A DNA stretch of 64,000 bases from Reichenbachiella sp. (GCF_033344935.1 NZ_JAWPMM010000001.1:4243501-4307500), one strand, 5' to 3'; shown: positions 1 through 9,945, counted from the stretch's first letter. Numbers and translations are program-made. The notes: generated from the sequence alone by a model not told the origin.

Positions 1-434
1 TTTCTTATTCAAGTTTCGCCCAATCAGTTATATCAAACGGCGGAGAAATCTTTCAAAATAATCAAATTCATTTGGCTTGGACAATTGGCGAGCCTCTCAA
101 TGAAACATATAGCGAAAGTAATTTAATATTAAGTCAAGGTTTTCATCAATCTGCCCAAGAAGCTCTTACTACATCGGTTGATGCACTTCAATCTTTCAGC
201 ATTTACCCAAACCCAACCCAGAGATCGCTTCAAATTCAAAGTCAGATAAGAATTGAAGAATTAATAGTAGAGATGTACAATGTAGATGGGAAATTAGTAC
301 TTCAATCAAGTCATTTCAATTTTATAAAAACTCAAATAAATGTCACACATTTAAGTTCAGGCATTTACACCCTTTTTCTGAAATATGATCCTTCCTCTCC
401 TGCTAAAATTTCAAAAATTATAAAATCTGAGTAA
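1..434 (+). CDS. C-terminal part of a secreted protein with T9SS type A sorting domain (5' end outside window)
   Basis: The reading frame is open from base 3, upstream of the first possible internal start (TTG at 72), so this is the tail of a longer gene. The visible part begins with a stretch ending in SSFAQ, which resembles the end of a signal peptide, so little more than the leader may be missing. The last ~80 residues start at FSIYPNPT and end in a short basic tail. The YPNP motif followed by beta-strands and GIYTLFL is the usual type IX secretion C-terminal domain, which directs export and surface attachment in Bacteroidota. The central part is too short to assign a function. The stop is one base before the next start, so the two genes are very probably co-transcribed. 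Confidence 0.8.
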   Translation, partial: SYSSFAQSVISNGGEIFQNNQIHLAWTIGEPLNETYSESNLILSQGFHQSAQEALTTSVDALQSFSIYPNPTQRSLQIQSQIRIEELIVEMYNVDGKLVLQSSHFNFIKTQINVTHLSSGIYTLFLKYDPSSPAKISKIIKSE

Positions 435-435
435 A

Positions 436-1923
436 ATGAAATTATTCCTTCATCTAATACTGCTGGGACTACTTGTAAGTCCAAAATTGTTGGCGCAATC
501 TCCCCAAGCATTCAAATACCAAGCAGTTGCAAGAGATAATGCAGGTAATGCTTTAAACAATCGAACTGTCAATTTCAAAATTAGCATTCGAGAATCAAGT
601 GTTTCGGGAAATATTTCTTACAGCGAAACCCATCTAGTTACGACAAGCGGAAATGGCTTGGTTCAGTTCGAAATAGGAAATGGAAAAATTCTATCTGGTT
701 CCTTCGATGAAATATCCTGGGGTGATTTCAATCATTTTGTAGAAATAGGAATTGATTTAGATGGCGGAGTAAATTTTATTTCTTTAGGCACATCGCAATT
801 GCTTAGTACCCCATACGCACTCTACGCAGAAAATTCAGGCAGCTCAATACCAGGTCCAGTTGGTCCCGCAGGGCCAAAAGGCGAGGCTGGCCCGATCGGA
901 CCCCAAGGTTTCGCTGGATCTGATGGTGAAGATGGAGCACAAGGACCAGCAGGACCTGCAGGCGAACAAGGTATTCCAGGAATTATTGGCCCACAGGGAG
1001 AACAGGGTATTCAAGGTGAGATAGGCCCACAGGGAGAGCAGGGAATTCAAGGAGAAGTCGGACCACAAGGAGAACAAGGCATTCAGGGAGAGCAAGGAGA
1101 AAAAGGTGATTCAGGAGAAGCAGGAATAGCTGGAATAGACGGTAAAACTATACACCACGGGTCTGTCGATCCAACGTCAGAAGGTTCAAATGGAGATTTT
1201 TATATCAACACGACAACAAATTCAATATTTGGCCCTAAAGCTGATGACTCATGGGGAGCCGGGACTTCCTTAATTGGAGCTCAGGGCCCTGCAGGCCCAC
1301 AAGGGGCAGATGGCTCAGGAAGTTCAAATGCAACCTATCGATGGGCAAGCTTTAACACCTATTCAAATGCGCTTTCTCAATGGGCATTTGACAACAATGC
1401 CAGCTTTTTTGGAGGCGTACAACCTAGCATTTGGTCTGATGCGAATGGTACGGCAGCAATGATGTCTTCTGATAAAGAAGTCTTAAGAACATTATTTCAA
1501 AGAAAAGGTCATGCAACCAAAAATGCTATGATCGTAAATGATGAATTTGCTAGCTATTCCTCCACCAATGGTCGTATCACAGCTGCAATATTTAGGATTA
1601 AGAACAATACATCAGAACCTATTATTTGGTCTCCACATGTATATTACTCTTGCTATGGGCCCTGGGGAGAAAAAGCAAGTGCCGCACTCAATGGAGAGTC
1701 AGTGATGGATGAAACAACTTCTGGAAGTAGAATAATATCAGGTTTAAGCATTCCAGGTGGAAGAACAAGTACTTTCATCATTGTTTCCAGCTCAAGTCAA
1801 CCTGCTGGAACGCCGGGAATACGAAACACAAGGTTAGGTTTTATAAACGACACATTAGATCTACCTGCTGGATTAGAGTTTGTTGATGACCTTGAAACGG
1901 CTACCGGCGGGTGGGAGCAATAA
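436..1923 (+). CDS. Secreted collagen-like (Gly-X-Y) repeat protein
   Basis: A 495-residue protein with a signal peptide (hydrophobic core about residues 4-18, ending at LLAQ). Residues ~22-135 form a beta-rich N-terminal domain of the kind that precedes collagen-like or tail-fibre-like surface proteins (motif FKYQAVARD; ends STPYALYAE). About residues 138-235 are Gly-X-Y triplets (GPVGPAGPKGEAG, then GPQGEQGIQGE units). A second short run, GAQGPAGPQGADG, lies near residue 282. The C-terminal ~200 residues look like a globular beta-sandwich and carry no T9SS tail. The family probably trimerises through the collagen region; adhesion or matrix roles are inferred. It lies one base after the T9SS protein gene and converges with the next gene at a 2-base gap. 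Confidence 0.85.
   Translation: MKLFLHLILLGLLVSPKLLAQSPQAFKYQAVARDNAGNALNNRTVNFKISIRESSVSGNISYSETHLVTTSGNGLVQFEIGNGKILSGSFDEISWGDFNHFVEIGIDLDGGVNFISLGTSQLLSTPYALYAENSGSSIPGPVGPAGPKGEAGPIGPQGFAGSDGEDGAQGPAGPAGEQGIPGIIGPQGEQGIQGEIGPQGEQGIQGEVGPQGEQGIQGEQGEKGDSGEAGIAGIDGKTIHHGSVDPTSEGSNGDFYINTTTNSIFGPKADDSWGAGTSLIGAQGPAGPQGADGSGSSNATYRWASFNTYSNALSQWAFDNNASFFGGVQPSIWSDANGTAAMMSSDKEVLRTLFQRKGHATKNAMIVNDEFASYSSTNGRITAAIFRIKNNTSEPIIWSPHVYYSCYGPWGEKASAALNGESVMDETTSGSRIISGLSIPGGRTSTFIIVSSSSQPAGTPGIRNTRLGFINDTLDLPAGLEFVDDLETATGGWEQ
988..1095 (+). repeat. Three 36-bp tandem repeats inside the collagen-like gene
   Basis: Three consecutive 36-bp units encode the 12-residue unit GPQGEQGIQGE plus one variable residue (I, V, Q). 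Third-position differences separate the units, so this is an in-frame coding repeat and a likely site of length variation. Confidence 0.85.
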
Positions 1924-1925
1924 AA

Positions 1926-2597
1926 TCACAGTCCCCCCTCATCCATCTTAATTTTCATCAATACAGAAAAGGCGTCATTAATGTTCTTTTGCTCCACTAC
2001 TATGGAAAACTCGTTGGAGGTAGAAATCACCTCTATTACCGTAATACCGTACCAGGCAATCATTTTAAATATGTAGTAATAAAGACCGTATGCTCTAATA
2101 TTTGAAGCCTTGAGCATCACTGTAGCTGAACTGAGCTGGCTATTACCGGTGACATAAGTCTCCTTTTCAAATATCCTTTTCACCCGATCTACAATATTCT
2201 CACTCACGATTAACGTTCGTTCGTACATCCCCTGAGTAAAGGAGCAATAAGTATCCGGTAGGTTTTGAACTTCATGAAGTAGACGGGTCTGGTTTTCTGT
2301 CAACGTTGGCGAATTCGCATAGGTAAATGTAGACAGACCAGATCTCACGAAAATATCCCCAATATGCTCACGGAAGTTCTTTGGATTTAAATTGAGTGCA
2401 TTGGCTCCCATAGTAGAGCGACGTTTGAGTGCCATTAGAATCGAAGCTTCCGTAGCATCTTTCATCAATACCTTAGACACATAGGGCTGCAGCAGCCTCG
2501 CAAGCGACGAATAATTAATCAAATTGGCCATCATGGCCTCCTCAATAAATGGCATCTTTCTGATTCCCTCTTCTACAATATCCGATATCTTCTTCAT
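1926..2597 (-). CDS. Hypothetical protein with ACT-like C-terminus
   Basis: A 223-residue soluble protein without signal peptide or membrane segment. The N-terminal half is helical, with a basic segment near residue 60 (ALKRRS). The last ~60 residues (around YYYIFKMIAWYGITVIEVIS, then FSIVVEQKNINDAFSVL) have the beta-alpha-beta-beta spacing of ACT domains, as in aspartate kinase regulatory regions. It is transcribed away from lysA with about 110 bases between the starts. ACT domains often bind amino acids, so a role sensing lysine or another amino acid next to lysA is plausible but inferred. I do not recognise a characterised family. Confidence 0.65.
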   Translation of the reverse strand: MKKISDIVEEGIRKMPFIEEAMMANLINYSSLARLLQPYVSKVLMKDATEASILMALKRRSTMGANALNLNPKNFREHIGDIFVRSGLSTFTYANSPTLTENQTRLLHEVQNLPDTYCSFTQGMYERTLIVSENIVDRVKRIFEKETYVTGNSQLSSATVMLKASNIRAYGLYYYIFKMIAWYGITVIEVISTSNEFSIVVEQKNINDAFSVLMKIKMDEGGL

Positions 2598-2672
2598 GTC
2601 GTTAAATATTTAACAAAGTGCAAATATTATGAATAATTCTAACATTTATTTCACATGACCTCACTTAAAAAA

Positions 2673-2680
2673 TACTTTTG
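2673..2680 (+). promoter_or_regulatory. Bacteroidota -7 box (TACTTTTG) before lysA
   Basis: Exact match to TAnnTTTG. Transcription would begin about 2684-2687, leaving a short leader before ATG 2709 and making the TTG at 2697 an unlikely start. Confidence 0.6.
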
Positions 2681-2708
2681 AATTCTGAATTTAAAATTGA
2701 AACCAAAG

Positions 2709-3884
2709 ATGTCGGTAAGAACACCATTTTATTACTACGATTTGACGCTGCTGGAAAACACGTTAGCTGCTATGCAAGCAGCAATCAACAATCCCAATTT
2801 TAAAGTACACTATGCGATTAAAGCTAATGCCGAAGATCGTATCCTTCAAACCATTAAAAAACATGGACTTGGAGCGGATTGTGTCAGTGGCAATGAAATT
2901 AAAAAAGCGATCGAAATTGGTTTCGAACCAAATGATATTGTCTTAGCAGGAATCGGTAAATCCGACGAAGAGCTAGATTTAGCCATTTCACAAGGTATTC
3001 ATAGTATCAACTGTGAATCGATAGAAGAACTCGAAGTGATCAATGAAATAGCAGAAAGACATGGAGCGGTGGCAAGTATTGCATTTAGAATCAACCCTAA
3101 TGTTGATGCACAGACCCATCATAAAATTACTACGGGACTGAATGAAAACAAATTCGGCATTCCTATTACGGAGTTGGACGCGGCGGTAGATGAAATATTG
3201 AAACACAAAAACCTCGCGTTAAAGGGCATACATTTTCATATTGGCTCACAGATTTTGAATCTAAACCCCTTTGCCAACCTATGTCAGCAGGCCAATAACG
3301 TGATTGCTAGCCTCAAGGCGCGAGGTATTGTTCTAGAACATATCAACGTTGGTGGAGGATTAGGTATTAACTATACCGATCCAGAATCTCAACTGATTCC
3401 AAATTTTATTGAATACTTTAGAGTATTTGAAAAATTCTTGAATCTCGAAGAAGGTCAAACCGTTCATTTTGAATTAGGCAGATCAATCGTAGGCCAGTGT
3501 GGTTCTCTGATATCCAAAGTATTGTATGTGAAAAAAGGAGTGAGTTCAAACTTTGCAATTCTGGATGCAGGCATGACCGATTTGATGAGACCAGCTTTAT
3601 ACAATGCTTTTCACAAAGTAGAGAATATTTCTAAAGAAGGTGAATTGGAGCCTTATCATGTAGTAGGGCCGATCTGTGAAAGCTCTGACACTTTTGGCAA
3701 AACAGAATTACCTAAAACTCATCGCGGAGATTTTCTAAAGATCCGGTCTGCAGGCGCCTACGGGCAGGTTTTAAGCTCGAATTACAACTTAAGAGATCGA
3801 GCAGCTGCCGTTTACTCAGATGAGATCTTACTTGAAGAATACATTTCTAATAACGAAAAAATAGAAGAGCTACAGGTCGTTTAA
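2709..3884 (+). CDS. lysA: Diaminopimelate decarboxylase
   Basis: A PLP enzyme (391 residues from this start) that decarboxylates meso-diaminopimelate to L-lysine, the last step of lysine synthesis, in the cytoplasm. Fold type III alanine-racemase-like features are visible: the PLP lysine in VHYAIKAN near the N-terminus, GIHFHIGSQI, the phosphate-binding VGGGLGI, the ELGRSIVG strand, and the C-terminal GPICESSDTFG with active-site Cys and the following AGAYG. ATG 2709 was chosen over TTG 2697 because a -7 box lies only 17 bases before the TTG and homologues begin near the TPFYYYD motif. A strong terminator follows, so it is probably monocistronic. Confidence 0.95.
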   Translation: MSVRTPFYYYDLTLLENTLAAMQAAINNPNFKVHYAIKANAEDRILQTIKKHGLGADCVSGNEIKKAIEIGFEPNDIVLAGIGKSDEELDLAISQGIHSINCESIEELEVINEIAERHGAVASIAFRINPNVDAQTHHKITTGLNENKFGIPITELDAAVDEILKHKNLALKGIHFHIGSQILNLNPFANLCQQANNVIASLKARGIVLEHINVGGGLGINYTDPESQLIPNFIEYFRVFEKFLNLEEGQTVHFELGRSIVGQCGSLISKVLYVKKGVSSNFAILDAGMTDLMRPALYNAFHKVENISKEGELEPYHVVGPICESSDTFGKTELPKTHRGDFLKIRSAGAYGQVLSSNYNLRDRAAAVYSDEILLEEYISNNEKIEELQVV

Positions 3885-3923
3885 CTTGTTCTTTAAAATA
3901 ATAATTAGTTAATAATAAGGTTT

Positions 3924-3950
3924 AAGGTGGGTATTTACCCACCTTTTTCT
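3924..3950 (+). terminator. Rho-independent terminator after lysA
   Basis: Stem AAGGTGGGTA paired with TACCCACCTT (tip nucleotides form the loop), followed by a T-rich run. Confidence 0.85.
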
Positions 3951-4109
3951 TTGTCATTTTCTCAGAAAGCAATTTATAATTTAGTGATTTTCACATCTTT
4001 AAGTCATTAAAAAATTGTACATTTAAAATTCACACCTGACGATACTAAACTGTGCGACTGATTCGGTCGTTCTTTTTAAAAATTATAATAAACTAAAGTT
4101 GATTGACAA

Positions 4110-5615
4110 GTGAGAAAAACATTAGCTAAGCATATATCAGGAGCTAGTCTATTTCTTATCGTTTTGTTAATTGCCATCGGTATATTCAGCATGATGCGGA
4201 TATACAATAGCCACAACTCCATTGATGAAGTGGCGCGGATAGATGTACCTCTCATCGAGGCTATGACCAACATCGAAACTCATCAGCTAGAACAATCCAT
4301 CAATTTTGAACGTGCCGTTCGCTTCGCAGAAGAAATCGGTAAATACGAAAACGCTCAGGAAAATTTTAACAGAGCCGACAGCATATTTAGATATCTGGCA
4401 GTGTTGGTTGATGAGGAGCTGAAAGAAGCTGAGGAACAAGTGAAAGTAGGTATAGCGGAAGCCATATCTGACAATCAGCGTATCATTATGAAGGATCTCC
4501 TCAATTCACTTAAGCGCATGGAAAAAGAACATTTGAGCTATGAAAGAGATGCCTTGGCAGTTATTGAACTGTTCAAAGCCGGCAATGTGGCTGAAGCCAT
4601 AGATCGGGTAGCTGATGTAGAAGCCGAGGAAGAAAAGTTTAACAAGCAGGTAGCCGTGATCCTATTGCAGATTGAGGGTTATACCGCGACAGTGGTAAAT
4701 GGTATTGAATCGGATGAAAGGAATACACTTAGACTCATTGTGCTTTTCACCTGTTTTTTCGTCATGATCGCCATTATTATTTCTTTCATTTCCAGTAATA
4801 AAACCACCATTCCAATTGATCAGCTCACTGAGGGAGTGAAGCGCTTAGGAAAAGGAGAAACGTCAGTTCAAGTAGCTGCCCCACCAACCGGACTTACCGC
4901 CGAGTTGACCACAACATTTAATGAAATGGTAGTCAAACTACACGATGCACAAGAAGAAATAGAACGACACATTCATTTTTCTTATAGCACCGCCCATGAC
5001 CTAAAAGCTCCAATTATCAACCTAATAGGGCTGCTCGAACGGCTGGATAAATCCGCAGATGATCATGACAAAATACTTGAGCACGCACAGACTTCTGCCA
5101 AACAAATTCAGACTGTAGTCAACGCACTTAACGAGGTGCATAAGCTGAGGGAAAATCTAGACTCTAAGTCTGAACTGCTAAACTTTGAAGACATTTTATC
5201 CGAAGTTGAAAAAAGTATTTCGGTTCAATTGGAGACTTCTAAAGTAATAGTAACCAGGTGGTTTGCGAAGTGTCCCACCGTCAGGTATCCAGCAAGCCAA
5301 TTGAAAAGCATCTTCTTGAATTTGATCACCAATGCTATAAAATACAGCAGCCCCAACCGACTCTTAGAAATCGAAATTGAATCCTACAAAGACAATGATC
5401 ATATCGTATTAGAAGTACGAGACAATGGTATGGGGTTCGATTCTAACGTAAGTGGGACTGAGATATTGGAGCCATTCAAACAACTAGACACCTCCAAAGA
5501 AGGAAGTGGTTTAGGCCTTTATCTAATCAAAACCATCATAGACCATCATCATGGTCATATAGAAGTAAAAAGCAAACCCGAAAAAGGCACGATTTTTACG
5601 ATTTATCTAAACTAA
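4110..5615 (+). CDS. Membrane sensor histidine kinase
   Basis: A 501-residue kinase starting at GTG. Transmembrane helix 1 is about residues 12-29, followed by a ~175-residue periplasmic helical sensor rich in Glu/Lys (four-helix-bundle type) and helix 2 about residues 207-229. A HAMP-like linker follows (IPIDQLTEGVKRLGKG). The phosphoacceptor is His296 in AHDLKAP, and the ATPase domain shows NLITNAIKYSS (N box), DNGMGFD (G1) and GSGLGLYL (G2). It phosphorylates a response regulator in answer to an unknown periplasmic signal. No regulator gene is adjacent; the nearest, at 10091, is 4.5 kb away and not obviously linked. Confidence 0.92.
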   Translation: MRKTLAKHISGASLFLIVLLIAIGIFSMMRIYNSHNSIDEVARIDVPLIEAMTNIETHQLEQSINFERAVRFAEEIGKYENAQENFNRADSIFRYLAVLVDEELKEAEEQVKVGIAEAISDNQRIIMKDLLNSLKRMEKEHLSYERDALAVIELFKAGNVAEAIDRVADVEAEEEKFNKQVAVILLQIEGYTATVVNGIESDERNTLRLIVLFTCFFVMIAIIISFISSNKTTIPIDQLTEGVKRLGKGETSVQVAAPPTGLTAELTTTFNEMVVKLHDAQEEIERHIHFSYSTAHDLKAPIINLIGLLERLDKSADDHDKILEHAQTSAKQIQTVVNALNEVHKLRENLDSKSELLNFEDILSEVEKSISVQLETSKVIVTRWFAKCPTVRYPASQLKSIFLNLITNAIKYSSPNRLLEIEIESYKDNDHIVLEVRDNGMGFDSNVSGTEILEPFKQLDTSKEGSGLGLYLIKTIIDHHHGHIEVKSKPEKGTIFTIYLN

Positions 5616-5723
5616 ACTCACCTTTTCTGTCTGATTGAGAAAATCACGGTCATTTCCTCATTTTCTAGCTGGCATGTCATGTATTTATATTCTTTTTGCG
5701 ATTCATAAAACTCTATCACATCT

Positions 5724-6656
5724 GTGATCAAGCTTAATCAAGTTTACAAATCCTACGATAATCAAGTCGATGCACTTACCAATATTTCTACAATAATAGA
5801 AACTGGGAAGGTTACCTATATACTAGGAGAAAGCGGATCTGGAAAAAGCACCCTACTTAAAATTATAGCAGGATTAGAAGATTTAGATAGTGGGCAAATT
5901 TTAGTTGATGAGGAAGAAATCACAGGTCCTTCGCAAAATTTGGTGCCGGGCTACGATCATTTGGCTTACGTTCCCCAAGACTTCAAACTTCAACAGTTTT
6001 GGACGGTTAGAGATAACATAGGCAAAAAAATATCACACTACCCGGCGGAAGAAAAAGAAGCACGCATTGAAGAATTATTAGAAGTATGTAAGCTTGAATC
6101 TTACGCTGATCGATTTCCAAGAGAGCTCTCAGGAGGACAACAACAGCGCATAGCAATGGCTGCAGCAGTAGCCGACGAACCAGAAATAGTGCTGCTCGAC
6201 GAACCTTTCAGCAATTTGGATTTGCCGATGAAAACTGAGGTAAGAAAAGAAATCATTGATATGCTTCGCAAGTTGGACATTACTGTCCTATTAGTGAGCC
6301 ATGACCCTGCCGAAGCGCTGGCTGTAGCAGATCACATTATCATACTTAATCAAGGCAATATAGAACAGGTAGGACATCCCGTAGAAGTCTATCAAAATCC
6401 AAAGTCACAATACGCCGCCAAATTTTTGGGGCCTATTAATGAAATACAAATCGGAAAGAGTAAACAGTTAGTCAGGCCCGAATCCATAATTATTCACTCA
6501 GAGGGTGAATATTCTGCTCTGGTTCAGGACTGTATTTTTATGGGTATGCACTATCATGTTTATCTGGTCATTGACCAACATACATCACCAATTCTCAGCT
6601 ACTTTAATGAACCCCTTAAGTCAGATACAATAATTAAATATGATATCCTCAACTAA
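5724..6656 (+). CDS. ABC transporter ATP-binding protein (PotA/FbpC-like), orphan
   Basis: A 310-residue ATPase starting at GTG. It shows Walker A GESGSGKST near residue 36, the Q loop in YVPQDFKLQ, signature LSGGQQQR, Walker B VLLDEPFS and the switch His in LLVSHDPAEAL. After ~residue 230 there is a short extension (QLVRPESIIIH and following beta-strands) resembling the TOBE-like regulatory domain of iron, spermidine or molybdate importers. It binds and hydrolyses ATP at the inner membrane for a permease that is not encoded nearby. It ends where the convergent caspase gene ends (next base). Substrate is unknown. Confidence 0.88.
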   Translation: MIKLNQVYKSYDNQVDALTNISTIIETGKVTYILGESGSGKSTLLKIIAGLEDLDSGQILVDEEEITGPSQNLVPGYDHLAYVPQDFKLQQFWTVRDNIGKKISHYPAEEKEARIEELLEVCKLESYADRFPRELSGGQQQRIAMAAAVADEPEIVLLDEPFSNLDLPMKTEVRKEIIDMLRKLDITVLLVSHDPAEALAVADHIIILNQGNIEQVGHPVEVYQNPKSQYAAKFLGPINEIQIGKSKQLVRPESIIIHSEGEYSALVQDCIFMGMHYHVYLVIDQHTSPILSYFNEPLKSDTIIKYDILN

Positions 6657-9600
6657 TTACTCGATCACCACAGGAAAATCCTGACCTCTGGAATAGGTCA
6701 CTGGATATTGAGGTTTGCCTTTATATTGTGTAGAGTACTCTGGAACTTGCGAGTCTATATAGGCTTTGAGTTCATAAATGGTGACTTTCCCATCCTTGGG
6801 TGCACCATCGGCTTTACCACTTAAGGCCTCTAGCAGTACATAGGTAAAAAGTCCGTGCCCTAGCTCAGCAAACTCTGTAGCAAACTGTTCGCTACCTGAT
6901 GCAGCCAATACATGCACGCCAGAACTACGTGACAACTGTGCCATCGCTTTTTCTTCACTGGCACCACGAACAGCTAGCAACTCCGTAGACCCACCAGACT
7001 GACAAGCATCCAAAACAACGAGCTGCTTTAGGGCGCTGATATTGGCAAACTTCTGCTGTAATGTAGCCGCATTCACAGCCTCATTAGTCAACAAATCAAA
7101 GTCGTACAATCTGATATTTTCTGTAGGAATAAAATAGAAATTGCCTTCGACCATACTGCCGTGTCCAGCATAATAGAAAAAGAAAACATCCTGAGGTCTT
7201 GCATTGACCGCTATCTCATCCAGCATAGCAAGCATGTTCGCTTTGGTTGCTTCTTCATTGAATAGCGAGTACACTTGAGTTTTATTGAACAGCTTCTTGC
7301 CCTTCGTTTTCACTAGTTTCAAAAAGGCCTCAGCATCCTCCAAAGCATAATTCAAATCTAATTGTGGGTTCTTGTATTTGTTGATGCCAATGGCCATCAC
7401 ATGACAGGTAATGTCTTCATGAATGCCATCCGCATAAATTTCGCGCTGCGTCAATTCCGATTCAATTCGCTCATCGCTAAAGGCCGAAATTGCAATGATG
7501 TTTTTTCCAGGTACCAACTGAACAGGATAATGATGAAAAACGGACTTCCCAGGCTTCGGCTTCACCCTCGCCATTCGATCATGACCAGGCAATCGTTTTC
7601 CATTGTGCAGAAGTTTTACTTCATCCATCCCTCCTCCTTCATCGGTGATTTTGACCATCACATCAATTTCATTTTTTGTTAAATGTTCACCCGAACTAGG
7701 AGAAATGATTTCAACCGTCGGAGGTGGGGAATTCTTAAGTTTAGATTTAATGTTGATCTTTTCATTAAGCAACCCTCCTGCCTTTAAAGACTCACCAAGG
7801 ATACCCGGTTGATAAAAATCTTCGAAGAATTGATCTAACGAGTAACTTTTCAATCCACGCACAAAAAAGATATTTTCTTTGGCCTTTTCCGTGGCATCAA
7901 AATATCCATTTCGATTGGTAACTAACCAATCACCATTGTTCAACAGAATATGTGAAATCATTTCCTCCCCAGTTTTAACGTCCCAGATTCTAGTGGTACC
8001 ATCCAAACTATGAGTGATTAAATGCTTATTCGCATGAATAAAATATACTGAAGTAATGGCGTCAGTATGTCCCTGAAATGTTCGAACCATTTCACCGGTC
8101 TTCACATCCCAAAGTCTGGCGATACGATCAGAGCCAGCGGTTATGATTTGCTGACCATTTTCATGAAATGCAACGGAAAAAATTTGTCCCTCATGACCTA
8201 CAAACTTTTGTATACTAAGTCCAGAGGCGATATCCCAAAGTTTGGCTTTACCGTCCCAGCTGGTGGTGAGCATCTGACTGTTTTTAACCTGAATGTCAGA
8301 TACTATCTCTGTATGGCCAATAAAGGTCCTGGCCGGCTCGCCACTGTCTATCTCGATCAGCCTTAATTCTTTCCCTAAACTGCCAACGGCCAGGTAAAGA
8401 TCGTTGAGGGCAAATGACAAGGCATACGGGGAGTTTTGCTCCATTCGATAGGTCTGAATTTCATCACCAGAGGCTATATCCCAAAGTCGGGCCGTGCCAT
8501 CCCAACTTCCACTTACCAAATATTTTCCATTCTGGCTCAAAGCCAATTCGAAAATCAACTCACGATGTCCTTTAAAAGTTCTTACCAATTGGCCAGTAGC
8601 TACTTCCCACATTTTGATTGTTTTATCTCCACTTCCTGTGAATAGATATTCACCATCCTGAGAAAACTCAAAGCATATCACTCCATTTTCATGTCCATCA
8701 AAAGAGCGAACCACCCTGCCCTTACTCAAATCCCAGAGCTGCGCGGATTTACCAACCGCTTTCACTACAAATTGTTCATCTGGTGAAACTCTTATTCCTT
8801 CTTTGAAATTGACATATCTGCTGATATTGTATTGCCAATAAGACTCAGGGTCCAATCCCAATCCATTATCCGCCGCGTCATTTAGAAAACCTTTCAACTG
8901 CTTCACAAGCTTCCCACTTTGTACATTCCAAATTCTTGTCACCCGATCATTAGTGGCAGCTGCGATATATCTACCATCCGGACTTAGTGTTGCCGAATTG
9001 ATCTCTGTGCTATCAACAAGAATCTTTCTAATCAATTGGCCAGAGGTGTTCCAAAGCTTCAAAGTATCTTCATCCGACACGAATACCGTACTACCTTTCA
9101 TTCCGACAGCATTATATTCCTCGCCGTCTCCGCTAAATTCCTTAATGATTTTGCCTGACTTCCAATCCCACCATGTAACGGGGCCACGTCGGCTCGCTGA
9201 TAAAAGCTTGGAGCCTTTTTCATCCAATTGGATAAAACTTGGACACCCCCCACATGAGCTCGGACTGATATTTCTTAAAGTGTCCTGAGGAATGCCTGAA
9301 TCCAGATTGTAGATAATAATTTTTCCATCGTCATTTCCGGTGATGAGTTTTTTATCATCTTTTGAGAATAACACCTGCACTCCTACGCCGATACCAGTGG
9401 CAGGATTACCCTTATACTCTCCTAGTTTTTCGCCAGTACTTACACGCCAAACGTAAGCCAATCGATCCCAACCTCCGGAAGCCAATTGACTGCCGTCGGA
9501 ATTAAAGTTCAAAGACGAAACACGCCTGTCATGTCCTTCTATTTTTTGTTTGATTTTGCCTGTAGCTACCTCCCAAATGATGATGCTATTGTCGGAAGAG

Positions 9601-9878
9601 CCACTCGCCAACCACCGGCCACTTGGATCGAATGCCACAATATTAACCGGATTGATATGACCCAAAAACGTTCTAATTTCTCGACCAGTAGAAACCTCCC
9701 ATAGTTTGATGCTATTGTCTCGACTACCAGTGGCAATGAACTTGCCATCAGGACTGTAAACTACCGTGCGGACCGCTGCTCGATGCCCTCGTTGGATCAC
9801 CGTCTCGAGCGGGTATTCCTGAGCAAAGCCAGAGTTAACAGAAACAAGAAAAGCTAAAACGATAAGAAAATTTTTCAA
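6657..9878 (-). CDS. Exported WD40-repeat protein with C-terminal caspase (peptidase C14) domain
   Basis: About 1073 residues from TTG 9878 (1088 from TTG 9923). The 9878 start gives a classic signal peptide (Lys-Asn then a hydrophobic core, cleavage after GFA); no ATG is available. I count 14 WD40-type blades (GH...WD or similar), several degenerate in the middle, enough for two seven-bladed propellers. A beta-sandwich linker follows (PPPTVEIISPSSGEH) and then a caspase-like domain. The dyad is visible: His906 in YYAGHG and Cys959 in LDACQSGG. The family (orthocaspase/metacaspase-like) cleaves after basic residues in known members; the target here is unknown. WD40 blades usually act as protein-binding platforms. 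Its -7 box is at 9946-9953. Confidence 0.9.
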   Translation of the reverse strand: MKNFLIVLAFLVSVNSGFAQEYPLETVIQRGHRAAVRTVVYSPDGKFIATGSRDNSIKLWEVSTGREIRTFLGHINPVNIVAFDPSGRWLASGSSDNSIIIWEVATGKIKQKIEGHDRRVSSLNFNSDGSQLASGGWDRLAYVWRVSTGEKLGEYKGNPATGIGVGVQVLFSKDDKKLITGNDDGKIIIYNLDSGIPQDTLRNISPSSCGGCPSFIQLDEKGSKLLSASRRGPVTWWDWKSGKIIKEFSGDGEEYNAVGMKGSTVFVSDEDTLKLWNTSGQLIRKILVDSTEINSATLSPDGRYIAAATNDRVTRIWNVQSGKLVKQLKGFLNDAADNGLGLDPESYWQYNISRYVNFKEGIRVSPDEQFVVKAVGKSAQLWDLSKGRVVRSFDGHENGVICFEFSQDGEYLFTGSGDKTIKMWEVATGQLVRTFKGHRELIFELALSQNGKYLVSGSWDGTARLWDIASGDEIQTYRMEQNSPYALSFALNDLYLAVGSLGKELRLIEIDSGEPARTFIGHTEIVSDIQVKNSQMLTTSWDGKAKLWDIASGLSIQKFVGHEGQIFSVAFHENGQQIITAGSDRIARLWDVKTGEMVRTFQGHTDAITSVYFIHANKHLITHSLDGTTRIWDVKTGEEMISHILLNNGDWLVTNRNGYFDATEKAKENIFFVRGLKSYSLDQFFEDFYQPGILGESLKAGGLLNEKINIKSKLKNSPPPTVEIISPSSGEHLTKNEIDVMVKITDEGGGMDEVKLLHNGKRLPGHDRMARVKPKPGKSVFHHYPVQLVPGKNIIAISAFSDERIESELTQREIYADGIHEDITCHVMAIGINKYKNPQLDLNYALEDAEAFLKLVKTKGKKLFNKTQVYSLFNEEATKANMLAMLDEIAVNARPQDVFFFYYAGHGSMVEGNFYFIPTENIRLYDFDLLTNEAVNAATLQQKFANISALKQLVVLDACQSGGSTELLAVRGASEEKAMAQLSRSSGVHVLAASGSEQFATEFAELGHGLFTYVLLEALSGKADGAPKDGKVTIYELKAYIDSQVPEYSTQYKGKPQYPVTYSRGQDFPVVIE

Positions 9879-9945
9879 GGAAACTTTTGTTAAGGTCAAA
9901 ATTGCATGCGAAGGAATTCGCAATTGATAATAGTTTAAAATTGGT

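Noticed and set aside
988-1095. Noncoding tandem repeats
   Set aside because: The units are 36 bp, in frame and encode collagen triplets with silent third-base changes.
844-1095. Minus-strand ORF opposite the collagen-like region
   Set aside because: Open only because Gly/Pro/Gln triplets read as Ser/Leu/Trp-rich codons on the other strand; composition is artificial.
2697-2708. TTG start of lysA four codons upstream
   Set aside because: Lies 17 bases after the -7 box, leaving a very short leader, and homologues begin near the ATG.
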